Shown piece after piece: positions 45,005 to 52,941 of a stretch of 64,000 bases of DNA. The DNA is taken from positions 598,727 through 662,726 of the forward strand of contig JAGWFT010000001.1 in NCBI GenBank assembly GCA_028867755.1, given 5' to 3'. How positions within the stretch are numbered: position 1 is the stretch's first letter; each line of letters begins with the position of its first letter. Both the position numbers and the translations under genes were made by a program. The notes beneath the pieces are model-generated. The model did not search any database and was not told where the DNA came from. It worked only from the letters and a program-made list of their open reading frames with translations. This DNA is from Nitrososphaerota archaeon. Lineage in GTDB: Archaea; Thermoproteota; Nitrososphaeria; Nitrososphaerales; Nitrosopumilaceae.

Positions 45005-46335
45005 GAAATATTTAGCTCGTGTCTTACTTCATCTACAGCTCTAATTCCAAATAGATCACGAACCTGTTCCATTCTGAGCGACTCTTTAACAAGGTCAGCT
45101 CCAAATTCACTTATGAATAGTCTGAAGACATCTGTGAATCTGATTTCCCACCTGTCAGCACAGTCAAGGATCTTTGATATGCTCCACTGCTTTACTTCAA
45201 GAGGAAGTGGCATCTTTGATTCTGCTTCGACAGAAAGCCTGTCAAATAGATTTATCATGTCAACTGTTTGAGATACCATTTTTTGCATATCTTCTAACGT
45301 ACCATATTTTGATTCTGATCTCATACGTATGTTGGACTGAAATTCAGAAAGACGTAACAGTCCCATGACTTCTCTTGAGGTGTTTTGTGAAGTCTTATGG
45401 GTTACGTTTCTAATCTCATTTAACTGCTGGGAAATATCATGAGTCTTTTTATTAAATTCTGATATTGCAGATGAGTTTCTATTGAGCAATTCGGTAAAGT
45501 CTGATATCTTCTCTTCCAGATCCTTTGTCTTACCCAATACATTTTCCTTGAAATTACTAAATTCAGCATTTACGTTTCTAATATCACTGCCAAGTACATC
45601 TAGAGAATCTGTTTTCTTTATCAGCAAGTCAATCTCTACGCCCACATTCCTAATTTGAGAATCAAGACCTAAGATCGGTTCTGTCTTTGAGACAACTCTC
45701 TCAATATCGGTTTTGAGACTTGATATGCTTTCTTCAAGATGTGCCATTTTTCCAGTTTTCTCAGAAATCTCTCTTGTGCTTTTCTTTACCTCATCAATTT
45801 CAGAACCAATGTTTGATAATGATTCTGTCTTGCTTGCTACGCTCTTTATCTCTTCACGTATCTTTTCTGTCTTCTCGGATACATGCATTATCATCTTGGT
45901 ATTATTTCTGATAGAATCTAGATTGTCTGCTACATTTTGCATAAGTTTGTGAGCATCGGGAATACTCTCTTGTTTTTGGTGAATCTTGCTAACTTGATCC
46001 TGAAGACGATCTATCTGACCATTAATTTTCTCTATAATATTGGAATGTGCTTTTACTTGACTCATTCCATGAAAGAGCCGTTGTGTGTCTTCCTCGATAA
46101 TATTTATTTGTCTAGAACTTTTTTGAATTTGATCTAATGAAGAGTTAACTCCATCTATCATGCTTTTTAATGAAATTAGTATTTTCTGATTTTCAGTGAA
46201 AATCTTTGACATTGTTTTCACTTCTGAGGCCAAAACTTTGGTTGCGTCAGAAATTGAACTCATCTTTTTGAGAACATCTGAAGTCGGATCCTTGGATGAT
46301 CCCTTATTACCCTCAGATCGTTTTGTTTGTTTCAC
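45001..46335 (-). CDS. Long coiled-coil protein, unknown
   Basis: A 444-residue soluble protein. Residues about 20-330 are almost continuous heptads with periodic repeats of the type SLDVLGSDIRNVNAEF / SLSNIGSEIDEVKKS, about 35-40 residues apart. The last 100 residues (from KYGTLEDMQKMVSQTV) appear globular and helical. It resembles structural or MCP-like coiled coils, but no HAMP, signalling or membrane region is present. The gene is convergent with and overlaps the GT2 gene by 4 bases. Confidence 0.75.
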   Translation of the reverse strand: MKQTKRSEGNKGSSKDPTSDVLKKMSSISDATKVLASEVKTMSKIFTENQKILISLKSMIDGVNSSLDQIQKSSRQINIIEEDTQRLFHGMSQVKAHSNIIEKINGQIDRLQDQVSKIHQKQESIPDAHKLMQNVADNLDSIRNNTKMIMHVSEKTEKIREEIKSVASKTESLSNIGSEIDEVKKSTREISEKTGKMAHLEESISSLKTDIERVVSKTEPILGLDSQIRNVGVEIDLLIKKTDSLDVLGSDIRNVNAEFSNFKENVLGKTKDLEEKISDFTELLNRNSSAISEFNKKTHDISQQLNEIRNVTHKTSQNTSREVMGLLRLSEFQSNIRMRSESKYGTLEDMQKMVSQTVDMINLFDRLSVEAESKMPLPLEVKQWSISKILDCADRWEIRFTDVFRLFISEFGADLVKESLRMEQVRDLFGIRAVDEVRHELNIS

Positions 46336-46403
46336 TTTAAATTACAATAACTGTAGCCGATAAAAAAGTTCGGTTTTAATTTTCTTCAAAAAATAACCAA
46401 AAA

Positions 46404-46511
46404 TTAGTTGTTGACTAATTCTGGGTCATGCATTACTTCATGAAATGTCTTCTCTACCAAGCCATTAGCAGTCTCGAAGAACTGCCTTGGACAGAATTCA
46501 CAATTTAACAT
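46404..46511 (-). CDS. 35-residue C2H2 zinc-finger mini-protein
   Basis: A very short gene. The product has Cys4-x2-Cys7 and His24-x3-His28 (MLNCEFCPRQFFE ... FHEVMH), a single C2H2 finger. An AT-rich TATA-like stretch lies about 25 bases upstream, and a perfect palindrome (46516-46532) stands between it and the start, consistent with a leaderless, regulated gene. Thaumarchaeal genomes contain other tiny C2H2 proteins. Its existence is inferred from the motif and the promoter; the reading frame is short. Confidence 0.5.
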   Translation of the reverse strand: MLNCEFCPRQFFETANGLVEKTFHEVMHDPELVNN

Positions 46512-46515
46512 GTCT

Positions 46516-46532
46516 TACCGTACCATACGGTA
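46516..46532. promoter_or_regulatory. Palindromic operator before the mini zinc-finger gene
   Basis: TACCGTA-CCA-TACGGTA, perfect 7-bp arms, 5 to 21 bases before the start of the 46404-46511 gene. A second weaker dyad, GGTAA-N8-TTACC, lies at 46546-46563. Placement between TATA-like box and start fits a repressor site. Confidence 0.5.
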
Positions 46533-46574
46533 CTATTAACATCAAGGTAACTGTAGTATTACCCGACAAGAATT

Positions 46575-46949
46575 TTACTTTTTTTCAAGTTTTAGCGATG
46601 CAGAATTTATGCAATACCGCAATCCTGTGGGTGCAGGACCATCCTCAAAAACATGTCCTAGATGTGAGCCACACTTTTTGCACATGACCTCAACTCGCAT
46701 CACACCGTAGCTAGTATCAGTTTCAGTTTGTATGTTGTCAGATACAGGTTCCCAAAAACTTGGCCATCCTGTACCAGAGTCAAATTTTGTTTTAGAACTG
46801 AATAGCTCTGAACCACAACAAACACACTGGTAAACTCCGTTGTCTTTGCAATTGTAGTATAGGCCAGAAAAGGGTGGTTCTGTACCTTTCATTCTACAAA
46901 TAAAGTACTGATCCTGTGTAAGCTCCTTTTTCCATTCGTCTTCAGGCAT
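46575..46949 (-). CDS. msrB: Peptide-methionine (R)-S-oxide reductase MsrB
   Basis: Reduces methionine-R-sulfoxide in proteins. From ATG 46949 the product has about 124 residues; the frame is open to 47042 but the extra 31 residues do not resemble MsrB, whereas [26 protein letters not shown] is the usual N-terminus. Zinc ligands are CVCCG and [15 protein letters not shown] and the catalytic Cys in [10 protein letters not shown] are present. A TATA-like stretch lies about 28 bases before 46949. Confidence 0.92.
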   Translation of the reverse strand: MPEDEWKKELTQDQYFICRMKGTEPPFSGLYYNCKDNGVYQCVCCGSELFSSKTKFDSGTGWPSFWEPVSDNIQTETDTSYGVMRVEVMCKKCGSHLGHVFEDGPAPTGLRYCINSASLKLEKK

Positions 46950-47251
46950 TTCTGATAACAGTGATGTTTTTTGAGATATTAATCTTGGTTCTGTCAAGTT
47001 TACGGCCCATGTCTTCAAACCCAACTTTAAGACTCTACACACTTGGATGTATAGTCAAGAAACTATTGGCAAAAGGCCATAAGCGTAGAATGTCTTCAAA
47101 AGGCAGTCAGATACCCCAGGTATAATTCATCATAAAATCAGCAAACCCAATCATCATTCTGCAATCTCTATTATCTGAATACGCTTTATAATGTGAGCGA
47201 TTGTAATGAAACGCTTGCTGCTTGATTCACGGAAAATGATGAAAGGTGTGT

Positions 47252-47263
47252 ATATTTTTAAAA
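47252..47263 (+). promoter_or_regulatory. TATA-like box for the 47,288 gene
   Basis: ATATTTTTAAAA, ending about 25 bases before ATG 47288; leaderless promoter spacing. Confidence 0.45.
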
Positions 47264-47287
47264 CAAGGCCTAGTCAATCTCTAGCAT

Positions 47288-47710
47288 ATGGCAGACAATG
47301 AATTGGAAAGACTTCTAGCCCAACGGCATAAAGACGTTACACTTTTTGATTTTGAAGGTAAAAAGGTACCATGTATCATAATGGAGGAAAAGCGATTTGA
47401 TGAGATCATGAAAACTATAGCTGGAAAACCAATTTCAGTTGAAACCAATCTTAACATACTGCAGGACGGATTGGGTCATGTATTTGTCAATATGGCGTTG
47501 AACTTTTCTCAAGGAGAAATTGAAGAAAAGATATTGTTGTATGCAAACGAGTCCATGGAATTCTTTGAGGCATTAACTGATACATCCATGTTAGCTCTAT
47601 CTTCTCCTCGTTCGGAATATGGACGTTCTAATGTGTTTATGATACAACTTCCTAAACCTGAAAGAACTGCAGATGCTTTAGAGATAATCAAGAAAGGTCT
47701 TAAGATATAG
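47288..47710 (+). CDS. Conserved protein, unknown
   Basis: A 140-residue acidic soluble protein of alpha/beta character with no recognised domain. A helical C-terminus (RTADALEIIKKGLKI) and a central strand region (LGHVFVNMALNFSQGEIEEKILLYA) are seen. It has its own promoter-like element. Nothing in its neighbourhood points to a role. Confidence 0.65.
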   Translation: MADNELERLLAQRHKDVTLFDFEGKKVPCIIMEEKRFDEIMKTIAGKPISVETNLNILQDGLGHVFVNMALNFSQGEIEEKILLYANESMEFFEALTDTSMLALSSPRSEYGRSNVFMIQLPKPERTADALEIIKKGLKI

Positions 47711-47800
47711 ATGCGGGGGCAAAGAAACCAGACGCTCATTTGACCTTTTTTAGAATAAATTTTGGAAAACAAAAAAAAGCTAAGAAATAAGTCCTAGAGC

Positions 47801-48028
47801 TTACTTTCTTAGTTTAAGCCCTATTTTTGCAGCAAGACCCCATGAAAGCAAAGTAAATCCTATTGGAAATACCCCACTTGATAGCATGGATAGAATCCCT
47901 TGTACAGAGATTCCGTTGTTGCTGTATGCGGCTAGAGCTATTGGCAATGCTGCCAAGCCAATTACACCAAATTTCTTTTGGGTTGTAGAGGCGCCGTCTT
48001 GTCTTGTTTGAATGTTTTGTGTGGTCAT
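47801..48028 (-). CDS. Small membrane protein with two helices
   Basis: A 75-residue protein with two hydrophobic segments (about 22-38 and 47-68) connected by a short loop, flanked by basic ends. It is divergent from the Lrp-type regulator, and their shared 147-base region carries two operator-like dyads, so it may be a target of that regulator. The function is unknown. Confidence 0.6.
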   Translation of the reverse strand: MTTQNIQTRQDGASTTQKKFGVIGLAALPIALAAYSNNGISVQGILSMLSSGVFPIGFTLLSWGLAAKIGLKLRK

Positions 48029-48092
48029 TTTATTTCTGATGTAGGTATACCATGGTGCTATTTAGAATCGGTCTAACTTTCGAATACATCTT

Positions 48093-48139
48093 TGTTCACT
48101 TGTTGAACTTTTTGACAATTTCAGTTCAAGTTTTGAACT
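48093..48139. promoter_or_regulatory. Two operator-like dyads in front of the Lrp-type gene
   Basis: GTTCA-N5-TGAAC (48093-48107) and AGTTCAA-N3-TTGAACT (48123-48139) share a TGAAC half-site and lie 31 bp apart, about three helical turns. The TATA-like box for the regulator (48150-48159) follows. Binding by the adjacent Lrp/AsnC-type protein is inferred. Confidence 0.6.
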
Positions 48140-48175
48140 CTGTAACGTATCTTATAATTTCTCAAATATGGCACG

Positions 48176-48763
48176 ATGGACGAGATTGATAGGCAAATCC
48201 TGAACCTGCTCATTACAAATGGGAGAATCTCTGCACGAAACATCGTAAAGAGCCTTGAAGACAAGGGAATAAGGATGTCGGAACGAGGGGTAGGAAAAAG
48301 AATGGAAAAGCTTGAGAAAGATAAGGTCATTTTGGGTTACACGACCATTGTAGACCCTAAAACAGTGAATATGACAGTGGCTCGTCTTATTACTGTCAAA
48401 TTTACATCACCACGAGACTTTCTTGAGAGGGTAGAAGAGATGAAAAAATATCTATCTGATGCACCATATTGTGATTTCTCTGCAAGAGCAAATGGCGACA
48501 TAGACTGGATAGAATTAAAGTTTTTCAACAACTCAGAACAAGCAAGGAAGGAAGAAGATCTGTACAGGGCATGGTTTGGAGATATAATTGAGAATTACAA
48601 GTCATATGACCTTGATATTCAGAAGTGGGGCTGGCAAATATTTGACGAAGGAACTTTTGATAGGTTCATACAGCAAATGCTGAAAAAAGATGGACGAATG
48701 TCCTTAGATGAACTAGTTGCGACAAGAAAGAACAAGTTGTTAGAGCATTCCTTATCACATTAA
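48176..48763 (+). CDS. Lrp/AsnC-family transcriptional regulator
   Basis: A 195-residue DNA-binding protein. The N-terminal winged helix has MDEIDRQILNLLITNGRISARNIVKSL and KRMEKLEKDKVILGYTTIVDP, classic Lrp sequence. The remaining half is an extended alpha/beta sensing region (LITVKFTSPRDFLERVEEMKKYL and later), longer than a minimal RAM domain. The leaderless ATG is placed 17 bases after the TATA-like box. Autoregulation through the upstream dyads is likely. Confidence 0.87.
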   Translation: MDEIDRQILNLLITNGRISARNIVKSLEDKGIRMSERGVGKRMEKLEKDKVILGYTTIVDPKTVNMTVARLITVKFTSPRDFLERVEEMKKYLSDAPYCDFSARANGDIDWIELKFFNNSEQARKEEDLYRAWFGDIIENYKSYDLDIQKWGWQIFDEGTFDRFIQQMLKKDGRMSLDELVATRKNKLLEHSLSH

Positions 48764-48813
48764 GGTCTAAGAAAGGTCAAATGAGCATCCGCTGTCTTTA
48801 CCCAAGATGTAAA

Positions 48814-48887
48814 TGCGGTTGCCGGGATTTGAACCCGGGTCGCGGAATTGGCAATCCCGCATATTAACCAAGCTGTACTACAACCGC
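48814..48887 (-). tRNA. trnG: tRNA-Gly(GCC)
   Basis: On the minus strand the acceptor GCGGTTG pairs with CAACCGC. The anticodon loop is TTGCCAA with anticodon GCC, the anticodon stem CGGGA/TTCCG, the T-arm CCGGG-TTCAAAT-CCCGG. The discriminator is A; CCA is not encoded. No intron is present. Confidence 0.95.
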
Positions 48888-48970
48888 TCAATCGATTTAG
48901 AAATTTCTAGTATATTAAAGGGTACTGTTTGGAAACACATTTTTTTAACATCAAGATATCAACTAATATT

Positions 48971-49246
48971 ATGAATCCCCAGCTTGAAGAAAAAGTTAAC
49001 CAGAAAATAAAAGAGGTGACTGGAAAATCAGACGAAATATTTAAAATAATAAATTCACTAGATGATCTCAGAACTCATTCAGACTCTTTTGCTTATGGGA
49101 TTGCTATAGGAAGATTATACAATTCATTTTATTATCAATGCAGAAGAATACTCAAACGCAGTCCTACAGATGAAGAATTTTCAGAGTTCCTTGAAATGCT
49201 TGGCAAAAAGCAAAAAGAAATTCTTGATGCGTTAAGACTTGACTGA
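48971..49246 (+). CDS. Small conserved helical protein, unknown
   Basis: A 91-residue acidic protein from ATG 48971; an in-frame upstream TTG at 48929 would add 14 residues that look non-conserved. The AT-rich stretch at 48940-48950 fits a leaderless promoter for the ATG. Content is mainly helical (LYNSFYYQCRRILKRSPTDEEFSEFLEMLG). No family was recognised. Confidence 0.6.
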   Translation: MNPQLEEKVNQKIKEVTGKSDEIFKIINSLDDLRTHSDSFAYGIAIGRLYNSFYYQCRRILKRSPTDEEFSEFLEMLGKKQKEILDALRLD

Positions 49247-49750
49247 AGCTGGTTTTAAAGAAATTACCTTGATTGTTGGAGTGAGGGGCAATTTTACAGC
49301 GGCGTTGTGCATTGCTTTTTTTGCTACTTCTAGATGTTCTTTTTTGACAAATGCTTCCATGAGTATCTGACCCCTATTGACACGAGCAGCTAAACTGATG
49401 GCTTTGCCAAAAGCTCCTCTCATTCCTTCTTGAAGTCTATCTGCTCCGGCAGTCGCAATCATTTTGTTTTCTCTAAGCAATATGTGAGGATAAATTCTAA
49501 GACTAGAGAAATATCCAGTTTCTCCTGCTACAGTTTCAATGGCTTTGTTTGCGGCAAGTCTTGCTGACTCTATTGCCATGTGTCTTATCTGTATTTTTTC
49601 ATTGGAACATAGCTGGACACAATAATCATAATCTGCATCCCTTTTTCCACCTCCTGAAAACTTGGCAATTTTTATTTGAGGTTTACCCTTGATGAATTCT
49701 TTCCTTGTATAGGGTTGACCATTGCCAGTTCGATAGTTTGCGCCGTGCAT
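49232..49750 (-). CDS. rpl10e: Ribosomal protein uL16 (L10e)
   Basis: A 172-residue large-subunit protein that shapes the peptidyl-transferase and tRNA-corridor region. Landmarks: YTRKEFIKGKPQIKIAKFSGG, IRIYPHILLRENKMIATAGADRLQEGMRGAFGK-type sequence, and the basic C-terminus. It is a solitary minus-strand gene that overlaps the unknown 48971-49246 gene by 15 bases. Confidence 0.96.
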   Translation of the reverse strand: MHGANYRTGNGQPYTRKEFIKGKPQIKIAKFSGGGKRDADYDYCVQLCSNEKIQIRHMAIESARLAANKAIETVAGETGYFSSLRIYPHILLRENKMIATAGADRLQEGMRGAFGKAISLAARVNRGQILMEAFVKKEHLEVAKKAMHNAAVKLPLTPTIKVISLKPASVKS

Positions 49751-49904
49751 AAGAACACTTTTTCATGCTATTTGCGCCCATATTTTAACCGTGAGATCGT
49801 TTGGGTGTTATGGCTTACTCGTAAAACCCATTTTTTCTAGATGACTAGTGTTTAAACAAAATATTGAGTAATATTATATTGTGATCGGGCTCATTGAATT
49901 TCTG

Positions 49905-50474
49905 ATGTCTGAACTAGAATCAAAGGTAGAGGGGACTTTAATTAAAGATCATGTCTTGATCTTGGACAAAAATATGCAACACAGCCTGGAGCAAAAAGGA
50001 TTTGGAGAGACCATCAAGAAGAAGTTCTTTCTCAAACCATTTGAGTCTCTGTACCTGTTATATGCAGACAAACTCAAACTTCTCAAGGGAAAACAACCCA
50101 TAAACTTTGATTCTCTTATGACTGAATGTGTCAAACAAGACAATGAAGCTTTTACAAAGTTTTTGATTTATCGTGACTTGAGAACTCGAGGATATGTTGC
50201 AAAAGATGGGTTTGGATTTGGTTCAGATTTCAGAGTATATGAAAGGGGGCAATTCGGAGAAAAGGGTGCCAAGTATGTAGTGTTCGGCCTCACAGAGGGA
50301 AGAAGGCAAAAAATAGGCATACTGCAAAAACAGATAGAGCAAATTGTCACAATGGGTAAAGAACCGGTACTTGCTGTAATTGAGAGGCGAGGAGAAGTAA
50401 TCTACTATAAGATATCAAAGATTCAGTTTCATCAAAACAAAGACCAGCCGGGATTCTCAAGCATAGAATTCTAA
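49905..50474 (+). CDS. endA: tRNA-splicing endonuclease subunit (EndA family), catalytic His missing
   Basis: About 189 residues from ATG 49905. GTG 49881 is in frame, but a TATA-like box (49869-49880) sits on it and fits the ATG better. The catalytic-domain signature is GYVAKDGFGFGSDFRVYERG, including the expected Tyr. The next motif, normally H-S/A-x-Y (EHxxY), reads KGAKYVV, so the catalytic His is Gly; a Lys aligned with the catalytic one is present (MGKEPVLAVIE). A heterotetrameric enzyme with a second subunit elsewhere is likely. The window also encodes an intron-bearing tRNA-Ser. Confidence 0.82.
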   Translation: MSELESKVEGTLIKDHVLILDKNMQHSLEQKGFGETIKKKFFLKPFESLYLLYADKLKLLKGKQPINFDSLMTECVKQDNEAFTKFLIYRDLRTRGYVAKDGFGFGSDFRVYERGQFGEKGAKYVVFGLTEGRRQKIGILQKQIEQIVTMGKEPVLAVIERRGEVIYYKISKIQFHQNKDQPGFSSIEF

Positions 50475-50508
50475 TTTTAAATATAGTGAATTTTCTATAT
50501 TACAATGA

Positions 50509-50670
50509 ATGGAATTTAAAGAAATTTACTGTTTTAACTGTAAGAAAAGCCTAGGCAGGTATAGCGACAAATATTTTTCAGATCAAAAGATGGGTGAGAT
50601 CATAAAAGTAAATCATTCCACCCATGTGTATGAAGGACATGAGATCGTAGTAAGACGCATAACGACTTGA
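50509..50670 (+). CDS. Small Cys-containing protein, unknown
   Basis: A 53-residue protein starting at ATG 50509, with a single N-terminal C-x2-C (IYCFNCKK) and a basic C-terminus (EIVVRRITT). It may be a partial zinc knuckle with two further ligands from His35/His39 (NHSTHV). It lies just after the endonuclease subunit in the same direction. Confidence 0.55.
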   Translation: MEFKEIYCFNCKKSLGRYSDKYFSDQKMGEIIKVNHSTHVYEGHEIVVRRITT

Positions 50671-50765
50671 ATTAATTTTTATTTAAATTGTCCTAATGGT
50701 AAAAGATAAATCAAATCTAGATGATTTCATAGTAACTATTTTATATCTAGAGCATATGGTCAGAC

Positions 50766-51188
50766 TTGTTGAGACTTTCTCTTTTTCTAGTTTTAGGTTT
50801 GGTCTTGTCTTTGGGAACCCTACAATTGGCTCATGCCAGCTATAGTAATATCTCGATATCGGATCCCACCACCATGGTAGACACAACTGGACATGCGCTT
50901 TCAAGTTTTACTGTGGGTCAAGAGATTGGTGTCCAATCTGTCCTGACTAATCATGGAACGACAAACCAAAACTATGCTTACATGGTTCAAGTAATGGACG
51001 GTTCTGGTGGAACAGACTATTTTCAGGCGCAGTCCGCCTCTCTAGAAGGTAATCAATCTTTCACCGTAGTACAAACATGGATTCCAACAAGTCCTGGCAC
51101 ATATACAGTACAAGTATTTGTCTGGGATGGACTTGCTTCAGCCATTCCACTTACAAATGTAGTTGAAAAACAAGTCACAGTAAATTAA
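50766..51188 (+). CDS. Secreted beta-sandwich protein (CARDB-like)
   Basis: A 140-residue protein starting at TTG 50766. The signal peptide is about residues 1-24 (ends AHAS). The mature part is a single Ig/CARDB-type domain: TVGQEIGVQSVLTNHGTTNQNYAYMVQV, QSFTVVQTWIPTSPGTYTVQVFVWDG, similar in layout to the thaumarchaeal surface domains in this window. It has no anchor, so it is released or bound to other surface proteins. Confidence 0.7.
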   Translation: MLRLSLFLVLGLVLSLGTLQLAHASYSNISISDPTTMVDTTGHALSSFTVGQEIGVQSVLTNHGTTNQNYAYMVQVMDGSGGTDYFQAQSASLEGNQSFTVVQTWIPTSPGTYTVQVFVWDGLASAIPLTNVVEKQVTVN

Positions 51189-51285
51189 CCAAAACAATCT
51201 GCCTCATTTTGAATTTAAGTCTTAGGTAGAACTTTGCAGTACAAATTCTTCGCATTACTTAATAAAAATAAAATTTTTTGGTCTG

Positions 51286-51903
51286 GTGATGCCTGACGAA
51301 TCTTGCAGAACCTGTGGAGGAGAGCTCATGACGCACTCTCAATGTGCAGAATGTAGAAAAACTATACAAAAAATATGCAAAACTTGCAGCATTCTTACAC
51401 GTAAGCAGTTTCATAACAGGTGTGGCAACCAACCAATTCCAATCTCTCATAATGGAAACGTGCTAGAAATAGTCCAGAAGAAGAGGTCTTTTAGTAAATT
51501 TGCTTTAATTCGCTCAGTGACTATAACTCTTGGTGTTTTAGGCCTTTTCATACTTGGTTTTGCTACGGCTGCATCTCTTGACATATTTCAGGATCATCCT
51601 GTCAGTGCTACAATGACAAAATCTGGTAATACTCCTGTACCTCAAGTATATCATACTGTAACCACGTCCAATTCTTTACAAGACTGTATTGCATATGGAA
51701 GCGGAGAATCGGTTACGGTAACATGTCCCACACAATATGGATATGTGTACAAGGCAATACTAGATATGCCACAGGATCTTGCAAGCAAATTCGCTGATTC
51801 GGTTTTTTCAATAAGGGGTGTATCTGTTATTGAACACTCAGACGGTTCTGTTATCCTACAGTATCAAAATAATGACTATATCACAAACTTTTTTGCAAGT
51901 TAG
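51286..51903 (+). CDS. Membrane protein with N-terminal zinc ribbon
   Basis: A 205-residue protein. The cytoplasmic N-terminus has CRTCGG, CAECRK, CKTC (about residues 7-40), a double zinc-ribbon. A single transmembrane helix spans about residues 80-100, followed by an extracellular domain with two cysteines (DCIAY, VTCPTQ), probably a disulfide. The layout is similar to membrane-bound zinc-ribbon sensors in archaea; no enzyme domain was found. Confidence 0.65.
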   Translation: MMPDESCRTCGGELMTHSQCAECRKTIQKICKTCSILTRKQFHNRCGNQPIPISHNGNVLEIVQKKRSFSKFALIRSVTITLGVLGLFILGFATAASLDIFQDHPVSATMTKSGNTPVPQVYHTVTTSNSLQDCIAYGSGESVTVTCPTQYGYVYKAILDMPQDLASKFADSVFSIRGVSVIEHSDGSVILQYQNNDYITNFFAS

Positions 51904-52070
51904 CCAATAATGCAAATCTCACAGTCACAGGAAACCTTGTCATCTGCCTTGGCAAGGCATTTTGGGTGCTGTCCTGCCTGGCATTGAACGCATATGGATT
52001 CTGCATTATCTAGATCAGAGTATTTTTTTCCTCCATCAAACCCAAAACCGCCATCTCTTGGTCCTACCAT
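51900..52070 (-). CDS. Small Cys-rich protein, unknown
   Basis: A 56-residue protein with six cysteines: CVQC, HPKCLAKADDKVSCDCEIC. It suits one or two zinc sites. Its stop overlaps the stop of the membrane zinc-ribbon gene (convergent, 4 bases). The Gly-rich N-terminus (GPRDGGFGFDGG) is flexible. It is too short for homology to be judged by eye; the Cys pattern and the tidy overlap support it. Confidence 0.6.
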   Translation of the reverse strand: MVGPRDGGFGFDGGKKYSDLDNAESICVQCQAGQHPKCLAKADDKVSCDCEICIIG

Positions 52071-52171
52071 GTTTATTGTATTACAATTCAGGTATTTTAG
52101 ACCTCGTAAATCTCAAAAAAAATGATTATATTTTTTTCTATCCTGTCTAGTTATTAGAAAATTAAATCGTA

Positions 52172-52247
52172 TGCTCCCGCCGGGATTTGAACCCGGGATC
52201 ACTGCCTTGAGAGGGCAGTATGCTTAGCCGGACTACACCACAGGAGC
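52172..52247 (-). tRNA. trnE: tRNA-Glu(CTC)
   Basis: On the minus strand the acceptor GCTCCTG pairs with CGGGAGC (one G-U). The anticodon loop is CTCTCAA with anticodon CTC; stem CTGCC/GGCAG. T-arm CCGGG-TTCAAAT-CCCGG. The discriminator is A and no CCA is encoded. No intron. Confidence 0.95.
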
Positions 52248-52362
52248 TATCTTAAAGCCATAAGGAATAGCAATTTAAAGGCTGGCCTATTGATTGGAAA
52301 ATTGCAATAAAAAAGCATTAACGTAATGTTTTCTGCAACCATATGTGATCCGGGTTGATGCA

Positions 52363-52839
52363 TTATTTCTTGCTGTTTACCAAATCGGCCCAGAGTTTTC
52401 GCTCTTCTAACTGCGGGCTTTGATGACCTTCTTCCACTTCTTCCTTTATCAACTGTAGTGCAAGCTCTGCTTCGTTTTGTAGTTTTTGTGAAATGCTTTT
52501 TGAAAAAATACTTGTAACTCCTAGTATAGTATAACTCATCTGAGTTTCAAGAATTGTTGTACTTCCGGAAGTGTAAAGCAAGATGTCCTTTATGCCTGTT
52601 ATTGGACCTTTGAGCCACTTTATGTGAATTCCTTCTTTTGGAAATAGAGTTACTCTTTGTTGGCACTTGTTATCTTTTCCAAGAAACACATCACGAATTA
52701 TGACATTTTGTTCTTTTGATATGTTTCTGATGTGAGTTATTGCCTTCCAGTATGATGGGTCATTGTCAATTTCAGATATTATTTTCCACACCTTTTCTCG
52801 CGATGCGTTGATCTGAATTTTTGCATTAATCTCTACCAT
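52363..52839 (-). CDS. SRPBCC (START/Bet v1-like) protein
   Basis: A 158-residue protein with the polyketide-cyclase/START signature at the N-terminus: INAKIQINASREKVWKIISEIDNDPSYWKAI. A long C-terminal helix (LQNEAELALQLIKEE) completes the helix-grip fold. These proteins bind hydrophobic ligands; the ligand is unknown. Confidence 0.8.
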   Translation of the reverse strand: MVEINAKIQINASREKVWKIISEIDNDPSYWKAITHIRNISKEQNVIIRDVFLGKDNKCQQRVTLFPKEGIHIKWLKGPITGIKDILLYTSGSTTILETQMSYTILGVTSIFSKSISQKLQNEAELALQLIKEEVEEGHQSPQLEERKLWADLVNSKK

Positions 52840-52941
52840 GAGATGAAATTAGTAAATTTGGGATAAATATGGGTGGTACACACTGTAATACAGTCAGAGG
52901 CAAATATGATGTCTAAATCGCTAGTTTGTGAATGGTAAAGA

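Noticed and set aside
47043-47287. Possible small gene or RNA in the 245-base spacer before 47,288
   Set aside because: Only a promoter-like element was seen; short open frames have no motif or start context.
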